Assembly (NCBI GenBank): GCA_041690255.1
Contig: JAWLHU010000002.1
Span: 248,001-312,000 of the forward strand
Length of the DNA stretch: 64,000 nt
DNA from: JAWLHU01 sp041690255
GTDB taxonomy: Bacteria > Bacillota > Sulfobacillia > Symbiobacteriales > Symbiobacteriaceae
Direction: 5' to 3'
The notes beneath the pieces were generated by a model. It saw nothing but the letters and a program-made list of their open reading frames with translations, was not told where the DNA came from and did not search any database. The translations under genes were made by a program, and so were the position numbers. Shown here one piece after another: positions 1 through 8,223 of this stretch; the first letter of the stretch is position 1; each line of letters starts with the position of its first letter.

Positions 1-1
1 G

Positions 2-223
2 ACCCACAACCAGGAGATCCTCTTCAGCTTTCTCCACACTCGGGGCTTCTACCCGACTGAGATGGCCGAACCCCAGCGGATCGCGGCTGTGCGGCGCCGC
101 TACCAGCAGATCCACGACGGGATGGGGTTGACCGACAACCCCTCCTTCCGCCGCTACCAGACCGCCGATCCGAAGATGCACCCGGCCGAAAACCAGATCC
201 CGGAGCACTTCCAGCCGCACTAG
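2..223 (+). CDS. C-terminal part of an unrecognised protein (truncated by window edge)
   Basis: The frame is open from the first bases and ends with TAG at 221-223, giving the last 73 residues of a longer protein. The tail is polar and rich in Arg, Gln and His, with no membrane segment and a short HFQPH ending. I do not recognise a family. A hairpin terminator follows within about 20 nt, which supports this being a genuine gene end. The function cannot be judged without the missing N-terminal part. Confidence 0.6.
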   Translation, partial: THNQEILFSFLHTRGFYPTEMAEPQRIAAVRRRYQQIHDGMGLTDNPSFRRYQTADPKMHPAENQIPEHFQPH

Positions 224-243
224 TTGCACTGGGAGCGAAACGA

Positions 244-268
244 GCCCGTCCCCCTCGTGGGGACGGGC
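244..268 (+). terminator. Hairpin terminator after the partial first gene
   Basis: A perfect 10-bp stem (GCCCGTCCCC / GGGGACGGGC) closes a 5-nt loop and is followed by a weakly T-rich stretch. It separates the partial gene from the ferredoxin promoter. Confidence 0.65.
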
Positions 269-273
269 CGTTG

Positions 274-282
274 TGTTAGAAT
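274..282 (+). promoter_or_regulatory. Extended -10 promoter of the ferredoxin gene
   Basis: TGTTAGAAT has the extended -10 form TGnTAnnnT. It lies 24 nt before the ATG at 307, and a GAGGAGG ribosome binding site lies between them. The same TAGAAT hexamer recurs ahead of several other genes in the window. Confidence 0.5.
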
Positions 283-306
283 AGAGGCATAGAGGAGGCC
301 GATTGC

Positions 307-606
307 ATGGTTACGATCACGTTCCAGCCCATGGGCCGGTCGGTCGAGGTAGAGCCTGGCTGTACCATTTTGGAGGCCGCCGGGCGGGCCGACCTCTTCC
401 TGCGCCACGTCTGCGGCGGCATCATGAACTGCGCCACCTGTCGGAGTAAGGTGCTGGCCGGGGGTCAGAACCTCTCCCCCATGTCGCGACACGAGCAGAA
501 GCGCCTGGCGGAGCTTTACGCGCCCAAGGATGTCCGGCTCTCTTGCCAGGCGCAGATCCTGGGGCCGGTCGAGGTGGAGATCCCGGTACCGAAACTGGGC
601 CTTTGA
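307..606 (+). CDS. 2Fe-2S ferredoxin
   Basis: A 99-residue soluble protein with the plant/adrenodoxin-type 2Fe-2S fold. The cluster ligands are visible as Cys36, Cys42 and Cys45 (C-x5-C-x2-C) and a distal Cys at about residue 80. It should act as a small cytoplasmic one-electron carrier; the partner reductase or oxygenase is not in the window. The length matches stand-alone ferredoxins. The ATG at 307 sits 8 nt after GAGGAGG and about 25 nt after an extended -10 element, so it probably begins its own transcript, with the DUF72 gene downstream. Confidence 0.88.
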   Translation: MVTITFQPMGRSVEVEPGCTILEAAGRADLFLRHVCGGIMNCATCRSKVLAGGQNLSPMSRHEQKRLAELYAPKDVRLSCQAQILGPVEVEIPVPKLGL

Positions 607-632
607 GGCGTTCTCCGGGGGGAGGGTATCGC

Positions 633-1529
633 GTGGCCGTCATACGGTGTGGGACCTGTGCCTGGTCAGACCATGAGGAGTACTTTCCGAAGGGGCTCCC
701 ACCGGGGGAGCGCCTTGCTTACTACGCCCAGCACTTCCCGATTGTCGAGGTGGACAGCTCCTTCTACCACCTGCAGCCGCCGAAGTGGTATGCATCCTGG
801 GCTGTGAAGACCCCACCTGACTTCGTCTTCAATGTAAAGGCATACGGGGCGATGACCCGGCATCATCGGGAGCCGAGGCCGGGGGAGGAGGACCTGGAGG
901 ATGTCTTCAAGCGGTTCGACGCCATGGTCCAGCCGCTGCGGGAGGCAGGAAAGCTGAAGGCCCTGCACTTCCAGTTCCCGCCCTGGTTTACCTTCTCATC
1001 GGAATCGGTGGAGTGGGTGACCTACTGCCGGGAGTTCTTTGCCGGCGATCTTGTCGCGGTTGAGTTTCGGCACAACTCCTGGTTCCGGGGCCCCAACAGG
1101 AAGGCCACGCTGGACCTCCTGCGGCGCCTTCGGGCGGTCAACGTTGTCTGCGACGAGCCCCAGGTTGGTTCGGGCACCGTGCCTGCCGTGGTGGCGGTGA
1201 CCGACCCCCGGCTTGCAATCGTCCGGTTTCACGGACGGAACGCGGGGACCTGGTACATCAAGGCCGAAAAGACGGCCCAGCGCTTCGACTACTTATACGA
1301 CCGGCACGAACTTGCGGAGTGGGTGCACCCGATCCAGGAGCAACTGGCACCGGCGGCAGAGGAGGTTCACCTACTCATGAACAATAACCGGTCCAACTAC
1401 GCCGTCCGGAACAGCCTGGACCTTATGGAGTTGCTGGGACTTCCCGTGCCTGTGCGGGACGAGCGCGGCGTGCCCGTGCCCCCACCCGCCCGCACCAAGC
1501 GGCCACAGCAGCTAAAGTTATTCGACTAA
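633..1529 (+). CDS. DUF72 (YecE-like) family protein
   Basis: A 298-residue protein of the DUF72/YecE family, a TIM-barrel fold of unknown biochemical role. The N-terminus (IRCGTCAWSD followed by a YFP and a YYA element) and the central FRHNSWF and C-terminal MNNNRSNYAVRN stretches are family hallmarks. The frame is open further upstream, overlapping the ferredoxin, but the GTG at 633 follows a GGGGGGAGGG site and gives the family-typical N-terminus. It lies 26 nt after the ferredoxin stop and is probably co-transcribed with it. The family is confident; the function is not known. Confidence 0.85.
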   Translation: MAVIRCGTCAWSDHEEYFPKGLPPGERLAYYAQHFPIVEVDSSFYHLQPPKWYASWAVKTPPDFVFNVKAYGAMTRHHREPRPGEEDLEDVFKRFDAMVQPLREAGKLKALHFQFPPWFTFSSESVEWVTYCREFFAGDLVAVEFRHNSWFRGPNRKATLDLLRRLRAVNVVCDEPQVGSGTVPAVVAVTDPRLAIVRFHGRNAGTWYIKAEKTAQRFDYLYDRHELAEWVHPIQEQLAPAAEEVHLLMNNNRSNYAVRNSLDLMELLGLPVPVRDERGVPVPPPARTKRPQQLKLFD

Positions 1530-1587
1530 AAAGTTGTAACACTGGCGCAACAGATCTGCGGAAATTCCTCGCAATTAATGCGGCGTG

Positions 1588-1614
1588 TTGCACAGTACGG
1601 ATGTAGAATAATAC
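1588..1614 (+). promoter_or_regulatory. Candidate promoter of the ECF sigma gene
   Basis: TTGCAC (1588-1593) and TAATAC (1609-1614) are separated by 15 nt in an AT-richer gap of 150 nt. The spacer is short, and an overlapping TAGAAT at 1604-1609 could be the real -10, so the exact hexamers are uncertain. Confidence 0.4.
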
Positions 1615-1679
1615 TACCAGCCGAAAAGTTATGGTAGTGTCAATTTCCCGAAAAATCTGTCCAGGAAGGAGGGAATCCT

Positions 1680-2471
1680 GTGGCCGGTGGCGAATCCTTG
1701 GAAGCACGGGCCAACAAGTTTCCTCCCCCTGACGAAGAATCAGCGGCGGAGGAGACCAAACCGATTGTTGACGGCGAGAAGTCTGAGTCACCATCCCCCG
1801 GGGGAGGTCCGCACCAATCGGCGAACTGGGGCGATACGAAGGAAGGGGGGGCCTCGGTGCAGCGAGCAACCGAGTACGAGCTGAAGCCAGGGGCCGACCC
1901 GTTCCTGGCGACGGGGGAGGAGACACGGATCATCAGGCGCCTCTCTGCCGGCGACGAGGAGGCGCTGGGTACCCTCATGGACCGCTATGGCGGTGCCCTG
2001 CTCCACTTTGCCCATCGGCTGGTCGGGGATATGCAAATGGCTGAAGAGATCTGTCAGGACACCATGCTGAAGGCCTGGCAACAGGCCGGCTCCTTCCGCA
2101 TGGACGGCCACCTGAAGGCCTGGCTCTTCCGTGTGGCTCGCAACAACGCCATTGATTACATACGCCGAAAGCGTTTGCCCATTGAGGAGTATCAGACGGC
2201 CTCGGAGACCGCCGCTACGGATCAACAGCCTGAGGTAGAGGCAGAGAAGACCTGGTTGACCGAAGCGATCCTCGACGCTTTGGAGATCCTGCCGCCACAA
2301 TACCGAGACGTCATTGAGATGCGCTTCTTCCAGGACATGGGCTACCAGGAGATCGCAGCTATTCTGAAGATCCCACTTGGTACGGTAAAGAGCCGTCTGA
2401 ACTATGCACTGAAGGGTCTCACCCGAGTTCTGATCGAGCGCGGAATCGGACCTGACCTGATAGAACCATGA
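1680..2471 (+). CDS. ECF-type RNA polymerase sigma factor with long N-terminal extension
   Basis: A 263-residue sigma-70 family factor. Region 2 spans about residues 95-160 (EALGTLMDRY, then AEEICQDTMLKAW and the DYIRRKR end) and region 4 about 200-255 (LPPQYRDVIEMRF, then GYQEIAAIL and GTVKSRL). The GTG at 1680 lies 5 nt after AAGGAGGGA. Before region 2 there are about 80 acidic, proline-rich, probably disordered residues, which is unusual for ECF factors and may bind a regulator. No anti-sigma gene is adjacent, since pgsA follows behind a strong terminator, so the regulation is unclear. A later start would remove the extension, but only the GTG has a good ribosome binding site. Confidence 0.85.
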   Translation: MAGGESLEARANKFPPPDEESAAEETKPIVDGEKSESPSPGGGPHQSANWGDTKEGGASVQRATEYELKPGADPFLATGEETRIIRRLSAGDEEALGTLMDRYGGALLHFAHRLVGDMQMAEEICQDTMLKAWQQAGSFRMDGHLKAWLFRVARNNAIDYIRRKRLPIEEYQTASETAATDQQPEVEAEKTWLTEAILDALEILPPQYRDVIEMRFFQDMGYQEIAAILKIPLGTVKSRLNYALKGLTRVLIERGIGPDLIEP

Positions 2472-2478
2472 GTAGCAA

Positions 2479-2513
2479 CCCCTCCCGGACGACCGGGAGG
2501 GGATTCCTTTTCT
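2479..2513 (+). terminator. Strong intrinsic terminator after the sigma factor gene
   Basis: CCCCTCCCGG and CCGGGAGGGG form a 10-bp stem with a 4-nt loop, followed by attccttttct. It isolates the sigma gene from pgsA. Confidence 0.85.
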
Positions 2514-2537
2514 TCTGCACAGAGCCGGGCGCTTTGC

Positions 2538-2543
2538 TATAAT
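2538..2543 (+). promoter_or_regulatory. -10 element of the pgsA promoter
   Basis: A perfect TATAAT lies 32 nt before the pgsA ATG and just after the preceding terminator. No convincing -35 hexamer is seen about 17 nt upstream. Confidence 0.5.
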
Positions 2544-2574
2544 GAAGACGAGATGGTTCCGAAGGAGACTCGGC

Positions 2575-3198
2575 ATGAATCTGCCAAATATGTTGACGTT
2601 TGGGCGCATCCTTCTTGTTCCGGTGTTCCTCTTTGCCTTTCTTATGCGACTCCCCTACGGCCATCTGATTTCGGCCGGCATCTTTATCATCGCGGCCATC
2701 ACTGATGGGGTCGATGGATACCTGGCCCGAAGGAACAAGGACGTGACCCAACTAGGCAAGTTCCTCGATCCATTGGCAGACAAGCTACTGGTCTCCGCGG
2801 CGCTGATTGGCTTGGTCGAACTGGGCCAACTCTCCACCTGGTTCGCCATCCTCCTGATCGGCCGCGAAATGGCGGTGACCGGCCTGCGGGGCATCGCTGC
2901 GGCAGAGGGAACGGTGATTGCAGCCGGGCCTTGGGGGAAGGCGAAGACGGTTGCCCAGATCGTCTACATTGTGACCAACATCCTGGCGGGGGCCCCCGGT
3001 TTCTTCCTGCAGGGTCTGGCTGCCCTCCTGGAGGGCCCTCTCCTCTGGGTGACGGTGGGGCTGACTCTCTGGTCCGGCTTGGACTACGGATGGGCTTATT
3101 ACAGAGGGCACTTCGCGAAGGATGCCGTGGGAAAGCAACCGCAGCGATTTCGGTTTCGGGTGAAGCTCCCGCGGCGTCGCAAGGGACCCTTGCGTTAG
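2575..3198 (+). CDS. pgsA: CDP-diacylglycerol--glycerol-3-phosphate 3-phosphatidyltransferase
   Basis: A 207-residue integral membrane enzyme that makes phosphatidylglycerophosphate from CDP-diacylglycerol and glycerol-3-phosphate, the committed step to phosphatidylglycerol. The CDP-alcohol phosphotransferase motif is complete: Asp47-Gly48, Ala51-Arg52, Gly61, Asp65 and Asp69. Four to five hydrophobic segments follow, and the C-terminus is basic. The ATG at 2575 was chosen because it follows GAAGGAGA by 6 nt and gives the family N-terminus MNLPNMLT; an ATG 33 nt earlier overlaps the -10 box. The PrcB-like and thiN genes follow closely and probably share the transcript. Confidence 0.93.
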   Translation: MNLPNMLTFGRILLVPVFLFAFLMRLPYGHLISAGIFIIAAITDGVDGYLARRNKDVTQLGKFLDPLADKLLVSAALIGLVELGQLSTWFAILLIGREMAVTGLRGIAAAEGTVIAAGPWGKAKTVAQIVYIVTNILAGAPGFFLQGLAALLEGPLLWVTVGLTLWSGLDYGWAYYRGHFAKDAVGKQPQRFRFRVKLPRRRKGPLR

Positions 3199-3210
3199 GA
3201 GGTGACGCTC

Positions 3211-3576
3211 ATGAACCTGATCTGGGTTGCCGGAGGGGTACCCAGCGTTCGGCTTCCGGGGAGCATGGCAAGCCCCATGGTCAACCTGACCGGGGTGGAC
3301 TGGTCGCGTGAGGCGGTGGTGATTGTCGATATGGGCGAACAACGGACCGGCGGCTATGCGGTAACGGTTCGGGCCGTGCACATCGTGGCACCGAACCGGA
3401 TCGAACTGGACCTGGAGGTTACCCGGCCCGGACCCGGGATGATGGTGACCCAGGTGTTTACCCATCCGTATGCCGTGGCCCGTCTGCCGCGGGCAGGCTT
3501 GGCGGCGGGTTCCGTGACCCTGATCGCCTACGACCAGGGCGGAACCGAGGTAGCCCGCCGGGTGGTGAGCCCGTGA
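3211..3576 (+). CDS. PrcB C-terminal domain protein
   Basis: A 121-residue protein whose middle (about residues 45-105) matches the PrcB C-terminal domain: a GEQRTGGYAV strand, a TRPGPGMMVTQV stretch and an HPYAV element. In other bacteria this domain occurs in a protease-complex partner; here the protein has no clear signal peptide and may be cytoplasmic. The ATG at 3211 lies 7 nt after a perfect AGGAGGTGA, so an in-frame GTG at 3202 inside that site is unlikely. The gene starts 12 nt after pgsA and its stop overlaps the thiN start as GTGA, so translation is probably coupled. The true role is not known. Confidence 0.7.
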   Translation: MNLIWVAGGVPSVRLPGSMASPMVNLTGVDWSREAVVIVDMGEQRTGGYAVTVRAVHIVAPNRIELDLEVTRPGPGMMVTQVFTHPYAVARLPRAGLAAGSVTLIAYDQGGTEVARRVVSP

Positions 3577-4205
3577 AGGTCGTCGTTCTTGCGGCAGGTA
3601 CGGTCCATGCCTATGATCGGGTCCGCCGGTTGGTCGGCGAGCCGGACCTGGTGATCTGTGCCGATGGGGGCATACGCCATGCGGAGCCCCTTGGCCTCAG
3701 ACCAGGCCTGATCCTCGGCGACTTTGACTCGGCGGACCTCACCATGCTCACCGCACTTCAGGCGGAGGGGATCCCGGTCCAGCGTGTACCGGTGGAGAAG
3801 GATCAAACCGACACCCAGCTGGCCCTGAATGAAGCGGTCCGGCGCGGGGCGGCGGAGATCCTGCTGGTGGGCGGGGCCGGGAGCCGGCTCGACCACACGC
3901 TGGCCAACCTCCTGCTGCTGCCGGGCTACACCGTCCCGATCACCATGGCCGATGGGAAGAATGTCGCTCGCCTGCTGCGACCAGGGATGGAGATGGCGGT
4001 TCACGGCCAGCCGGGCGATTACCTCTCCCTGCTCCCGTTGACCCCGGTGGCTGCAGGGGTAACGGTGAGCGGCGTGAAATGGCCCTTGGCGCAGGCCACG
4101 CTACGCTGGGGTGAGTCACTTGGGGTATCGAACCAGTTAGCCGGCTCGAGAGCAGCCGTCTCGGTTGATGATGGGCTCTTGCTGGTTATTCAGGCCTGGG
4201 ACTGA
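3573..4205 (+). CDS. thiN: Thiamine diphosphokinase
   Basis: A 210-residue cytoplasmic kinase that transfers pyrophosphate from ATP to thiamine to make thiamine diphosphate. Family motifs are visible: ICADGGIRHA near residue 30, GDFDS at 49-53, KDQTD at 76-80 and GAGSRLDHTLAN at about 102-112. The GTG start overlaps the stop of the preceding PrcB-like gene. No TPP riboswitch is visible upstream, consistent with a salvage role in the pgsA operon. The length is normal for bacterial ThiN. Confidence 0.92.
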   Translation: MKVVVLAAGTVHAYDRVRRLVGEPDLVICADGGIRHAEPLGLRPGLILGDFDSADLTMLTALQAEGIPVQRVPVEKDQTDTQLALNEAVRRGAAEILLVGGAGSRLDHTLANLLLLPGYTVPITMADGKNVARLLRPGMEMAVHGQPGDYLSLLPLTPVAAGVTVSGVKWPLAQATLRWGESLGVSNQLAGSRAAVSVDDGLLLVIQAWD

Positions 4206-4247
4206 CCTGGTATGATTTCGAAGGGAACCGCACAAGGAGGGCCTCCC

Positions 4248-5777
4248 ATGTCTGAGCACCTGGACCCGGGTTCTGTGCGGAGCGAGACGGATATCAAGCA
4301 CTTCTTCGATGCGTTGGAGCAGGAGTTGGAGGAACGATCTGGTCATCTGTCCATGCTCTTCTTTGAGCAATACAGGACGAAGAAGCGCCCGCCCGGCCTG
4401 TCGGAGGCCGAAGCGTCGCAGGCCCTGCTCATGAGCGATGCCCGCTACCAGGAGCTGGTCGACCGCTGGGTCGGAAAGGTCTCTGATCCCCTTCTGGCAC
4501 GCCGGCTGGTCGCCTGGCAGCGGAGCTTCCAGGGGGCGCGGGTGAGCGCCCGCCCTGATGTCCGGGAGCTGGTCAACGAGATCAGCGATGCGATCGTCGC
4601 CTTTCGCTACCAGGTGCAGGGCGAGGAGTTCGACCTTGGCGCGGTGCGGCATATCCTCCGGACGGAGCGTGACCGGGAGCGGCGCCGGCAGGCCTGGCTC
4701 TCCTTTGCCCCGCTGTCGGAGCGGTTGGCCGGGCGGACCCGCGAACTGTTCAAGCTCCGGAACAGGGTGGCCCAAGCCGAAGGGTATGCGACCTATGCGC
4801 ACATGCAGATCGATGCCCAGGGGCTGGAGTTGGAGCAGGTGAAGGGGATCCTCTCCGAATTGGCGGAGCGGTCTGCCCCTACCTACCGGCGAGTCTTGGA
4901 GGCCGGAGCCGAGCAGCACGGCCTCGACCAGATCCAGCCGTGGGACCTGAAGTTCCTGCTGGATGGCGAGGGCGGTCTGCCGAAACGCTACTTCCCCCGG
5001 TCCGGCATTGTGGGCCGGCTGGAGGAGTGGGCGGAGATTCACGGCGTGGACCTGAAGGAACTGGGAATCAGTGTCCACTTCCTCGACATTCCGTACAACG
5101 GGCTCTGCATGTCGATCGGGCGGCGGGACATCCGGATTCTCGGCAACCCGGCGGACGGGCACAACTACTACAAGACCTCGTTCCACGAACTGGGACACGC
5201 CCTCCACTCCGCCTACTCCGACCCTGGCAGCTACATCCTGCGGCGGGAGCCATCGGTCTTCAGTGAGTCGATGGCGGAGATGATGGGCTATCTCGTGAAT
5301 GACCCGGCCTGGTTGGCCCACGTGGGGCTGTCGGAGGCGGAGATCGCCGGGGCGGGGCAGGAGGCGATGGGTCCCTGGTTCGCCTACCTCCGGCAGCGCT
5401 CGGCCCATGCGCTCTTCGAGTATGAAGCCTACGCTGATCCTGACGGCGATCTGGACCGGATCAACGCGGAGGTGGAGGCACGGATCCTGGGCTGCACGCT
5501 GGATGCCACACCCCGCTGGGCTGCGGAGCCGAACGCGTGGTACTCGCGCTACCCGGTCTACTGGCAGAACTACGTCCTGGCTGACGTGGTGGCCAGCCAG
5601 ATTCACCAGGACCTCCGCCGGCGCTTCGGCTCAGTTTGGGGGAGCCGGGAAGCGGTCGACTACATGCGCAAGATGTACTGGGCGCCAGGTGGCGCGATCG
5701 AGTGGCAGGAGAAGCTTCGCCGTGCGACCGGCGAGGGATTGGGGACAACTGCGCTCGTAGCTGATCTCGGGGGTTAG
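4248..5777 (+). CDS. M3-like zinc metallopeptidase (oligoendopeptidase type)
   Basis: A 509-residue all-helical gluzincin. The zinc-binding HELGH is at residues 313-317 and the third ligand is probably Glu340 in the REPSVFSES segment 23 residues later. Oligoendopeptidases of this kind degrade short cytoplasmic peptides. The REPSVFSES context also recalls M2 (ACE-like) enzymes, so the exact subfamily is open. The ATG at 4248 lies 7 nt after AAGGAGG; an ATG 36 nt upstream has no ribosome binding site and sits in a TATGAT promoter-like box at 4211-4216. No signal peptide is seen. It is followed 32 nt later by the permease gene. Confidence 0.88.
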   Translation: MSEHLDPGSVRSETDIKHFFDALEQELEERSGHLSMLFFEQYRTKKRPPGLSEAEASQALLMSDARYQELVDRWVGKVSDPLLARRLVAWQRSFQGARVSARPDVRELVNEISDAIVAFRYQVQGEEFDLGAVRHILRTERDRERRRQAWLSFAPLSERLAGRTRELFKLRNRVAQAEGYATYAHMQIDAQGLELEQVKGILSELAERSAPTYRRVLEAGAEQHGLDQIQPWDLKFLLDGEGGLPKRYFPRSGIVGRLEEWAEIHGVDLKELGISVHFLDIPYNGLCMSIGRRDIRILGNPADGHNYYKTSFHELGHALHSAYSDPGSYILRREPSVFSESMAEMMGYLVNDPAWLAHVGLSEAEIAGAGQEAMGPWFAYLRQRSAHALFEYEAYADPDGDLDRINAEVEARILGCTLDATPRWAAEPNAWYSRYPVYWQNYVLADVVASQIHQDLRRRFGSVWGSREAVDYMRKMYWAPGGAIEWQEKLRRATGEGLGTTALVADLGG

Positions 5778-5809
5778 GGGAGTCAGAGAGCTGTGGGGGA
5801 GGAACCGAA

Positions 5810-6880
5810 GTGCCGGAACTGCTCGCTTCACTGGCGACGAATGCCGCCAATCCAGCGGTGCTCTTCTTTTTAATCGGACTTACAGCCTCGCTTCTCAAGG
5901 TGGAACTGCCGCTGCCGGTCAGTCTCCGCACGGTGCTCACGGTCTACCTCATGGCAGCGATTGGCTTCAAGGGCGGCGTGGCGGTCAATCAGACCGGGCT
6001 GGCCGCAATCTGGCTCCCGGCGCTGGCTGTGGCCTCGCTGGGGGCACTCATGCCGCTCTGGATCTACCCGATTGGGCGGTATCTGGGACGGCTCAACCAC
6101 GCCGACGCGATCGCCATGGCTGCCACCTACTCGTCGGTCTCGGCGGTTACCTATGCCTCGGCTGTGAGCCAGTTGAGCGTCGCGGGTATTCCCTTCGAGG
6201 GATCGGCCCCGGCCTTTCTGGCGGTTATGGAGGTCCCCGGTGTGATCGTTGCGCTCGGACTGCACCAGTTCATGCGGCGAGAGGTGGTCCCGGCTCCGGT
6301 GGACGGTCCGATGGGGGCTTCGGTGGCGCTTGACCCGCACGTCGCCGAAGAGGTCGCTACCGTGTCACCCCGCCAGCCCGGACGGCTGCAGGAGCTGCAT
6401 CGGGCTGTTACAGAGGTGCTCCGGTCCAAGTCGGTCTTCGTCCTGCTGGCCTCTCTGGTGGCGGGCTATCTCTCCGGAAAGCCGGGCCTTACGTTGACCG
6501 AGGGCTTCTTCGTCACCCCGTTTCAGGGAATTCTCACCCTCTTCCTCCTGGAGATGGGCCTGGAGGCCGGTGCCCGCCTCGGCGCCCTCCGGAAGACCGG
6601 GCTCTTCCTGCTCGCCTTCGGGCTCCTGCTGCCACTGGCCCATGGGGCGGTCGGCGTCAGCCTCGGTCACCTGCTCGGGCTCTCGCCCGGCGGCGCCACG
6701 CTAATCGGCGTCCTGGCAGCCGGCGCCTCCTATATTGCGGCCCCAGCCGCTGTTCGGGCGATGGTGCCGGAGGCGAACCCCTCGCTCTACGTGACCGGTG
6801 CGCTGGGCATTACCTTTCCGTTCAACGTGGTGGTCGGGATTCCGCTCTATCTATCGTTGGCCCAGTATCTGGCCCGCTGA
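5810..6880 (+). CDS. SbtA-type sodium-dependent bicarbonate transport family permease
   Basis: A 356-residue polytopic membrane protein with about ten hydrophobic segments in two inverted halves. The first half carries GFKGGV near residue 52 and a TYSSVSAVTYASA stretch typical of SbtA-like permeases. The halves are joined by a hydrophilic loop at about residues 160-195. Cyanobacterial members import bicarbonate with Na+; the substrate here is unproven. No SbtB-like PII partner gene is adjacent. The GTG at 5810 follows a GGGGGAGG site. The gene ends at a long bidirectional terminator facing the MFS gene. Confidence 0.8.
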   Translation: MPELLASLATNAANPAVLFFLIGLTASLLKVELPLPVSLRTVLTVYLMAAIGFKGGVAVNQTGLAAIWLPALAVASLGALMPLWIYPIGRYLGRLNHADAIAMAATYSSVSAVTYASAVSQLSVAGIPFEGSAPAFLAVMEVPGVIVALGLHQFMRREVVPAPVDGPMGASVALDPHVAEEVATVSPRQPGRLQELHRAVTEVLRSKSVFVLLASLVAGYLSGKPGLTLTEGFFVTPFQGILTLFLLEMGLEAGARLGALRKTGLFLLAFGLLLPLAHGAVGVSLGHLLGLSPGGATLIGVLAAGASYIAAPAAVRAMVPEANPSLYVTGALGITFPFNVVVGIPLYLSLAQYLAR

Positions 6881-6882
6881 TA

Positions 6883-6921
6883 ACGAACGAGACCCGGCCA
6901 TCACGGCCGGGTCTCGTTCGT
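6883..6921. terminator. Bidirectional terminator between convergent genes
   Basis: A perfect 17-bp inverted repeat (ACGAACGAGACCCGGCC and its complement) with a 5-nt loop lies between the convergent SbtA-like and MFS genes. Short A/T stretches on both sides suit termination from both strands. Confidence 0.85.
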
Positions 6922-6942
6922 ATTTGCCCGGAATGGGCGTGG

Positions 6943-8175
6943 CTACGTCGCCTCGGGCCGCAGCCTGTAGCGCCGGATCGGTACAGACAGAGCGGCGAAG
7001 AGTGCCACAGCTGCGTAGAGCGCAGCCCCCACGAGGTAGGCCACCCGTGGCCCTGCCGCATCGGCCAGGAGGGAGATCGCTGCCATGGCCGGCCCGTAGA
7101 GCGTGGAGAGCAGCATCTCCCGGGTGGCAAAGGCCCGGCCGATCGCCCGTGGCTCCAGGCTGGCCTGGAGCATGGAGGATTGGACCACGTCCCGCACCTG
7201 GTAGACCGGGCCAAAGGCCACGCAGAGGATCACCGCCAGTGGGGCATTGCCGTTCAGGGCGTACCAGGCGGTCAGGAGGGCGAAACTCCCCGAGGAGAAG
7301 GCGATCGTCCAGCCGCCCCAGCGGGCCAGGAGCCCGGCTGCCGCTGCGGCCAGTACCCCGCCCATGATCGTGCCAATGAAGTAAGCCGAGCCCTGGTAAC
7401 CCCACCACTCCTGGCCGGCTCCGAGGGCCCGCGCCGTGAAGGCCAGCATGAGCGATGAGGTCCAGATCACGTTGGCGAAGTTCTCGATCGCATCCATGAT
7501 CGTCACATTGCGGACTACCTGGTTAGACCAGACCTGGTTCCAGCCTGCCAGCATGCGCTCCAGAGGGGTCTCTCGCCCGACCGGAGCCGCTTTTGTATCC
7601 CGATGGGCGGGGCGGATCAGCGCCGTCGCCAGGGCCGAGAGCAGAAAGCTGGCAGCGTTGATCAGAATGGCTGCCGAGGTTCCGGTGAAAGCCACCATGA
7701 CCGCCCCCAAAGCCCACGCCCCGGCCTGGACCGTCTGGACCACAGCGGCGATCACACCGTTCGCCCTGACCAACTCCTCCCGGGCGACAATCGCTGGCAG
7801 GATCGCTGAGCGGGCTGGTGCAAAAAAGGCTCCGGCAAAGGCCGTAATCACCGTCACCGTATAGATCGCCGGCAGTCCCAGCGACCAGCGGAGGCTGATC
7901 AATCCGAGTACGCCCACGGCGGCAGCCCGAACCAGGTCCGCCAGGATCATAAATCGCCTGTGCGGCAGGCGGTCCAGCAACTGTACGGTCACGAATCCCG
8001 CCAGGAGCCGGGTGACAGTGCCCACGATCATAATGCTGGAGGTCCCTATGACCGACCCGGTCTGGGTGTAGGTGAAGGAGAGGACAGCGACCGTGTAGAG
8101 GATATCGCCGAAGACACTGATCCCCTGGCCCGTCACGAGGAGCCAGAAGCCTTGGTTTCGCAGCAGTGAGCGCAC
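6943..8175 (-). CDS. MFS transporter (macrolide-efflux/DHA3-like)
   Basis: A 410-residue major facilitator with twelve predicted membrane segments. The N-terminus (RNQGFWLLVTGQGISVFGDILY) and the FAPARSAILPAIV loop after helix 4 match the DHA3 drug-exporter branch (MefA-like, EntS-like). It probably exports a hydrophobic compound by proton antiport; the substrate cannot be read from sequence. The start is a GTG at 8175 preceded by GGAGGA. The DinB-fold gene lies 48 nt upstream on the same strand, so the two may form one transcript. Confidence 0.82.
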   Translation of the reverse strand: MRSLLRNQGFWLLVTGQGISVFGDILYTVAVLSFTYTQTGSVIGTSSIMIVGTVTRLLAGFVTVQLLDRLPHRRFMILADLVRAAAVGVLGLISLRWSLGLPAIYTVTVITAFAGAFFAPARSAILPAIVAREELVRANGVIAAVVQTVQAGAWALGAVMVAFTGTSAAILINAASFLLSALATALIRPAHRDTKAAPVGRETPLERMLAGWNQVWSNQVVRNVTIMDAIENFANVIWTSSLMLAFTARALGAGQEWWGYQGSAYFIGTIMGGVLAAAAAGLLARWGGWTIAFSSGSFALLTAWYALNGNAPLAVILCVAFGPVYQVRDVVQSSMLQASLEPRAIGRAFATREMLLSTLYGPAMAAISLLADAAGPRVAYLVGAALYAAVALFAALSVPIRRYRLRPEAT

Positions 8176-8223
8176 GGTGGGTCCTCCGTTTCGGCCCGCA
8201 GGGCAGCCAAAGGCCCTTCTGGT

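Noticed and set aside
3202..3210. GTG at 3202 as the start of the PrcB-like gene
   Set aside because: It lies inside the AGGAGGTGA ribosome binding site that serves the ATG at 3211.
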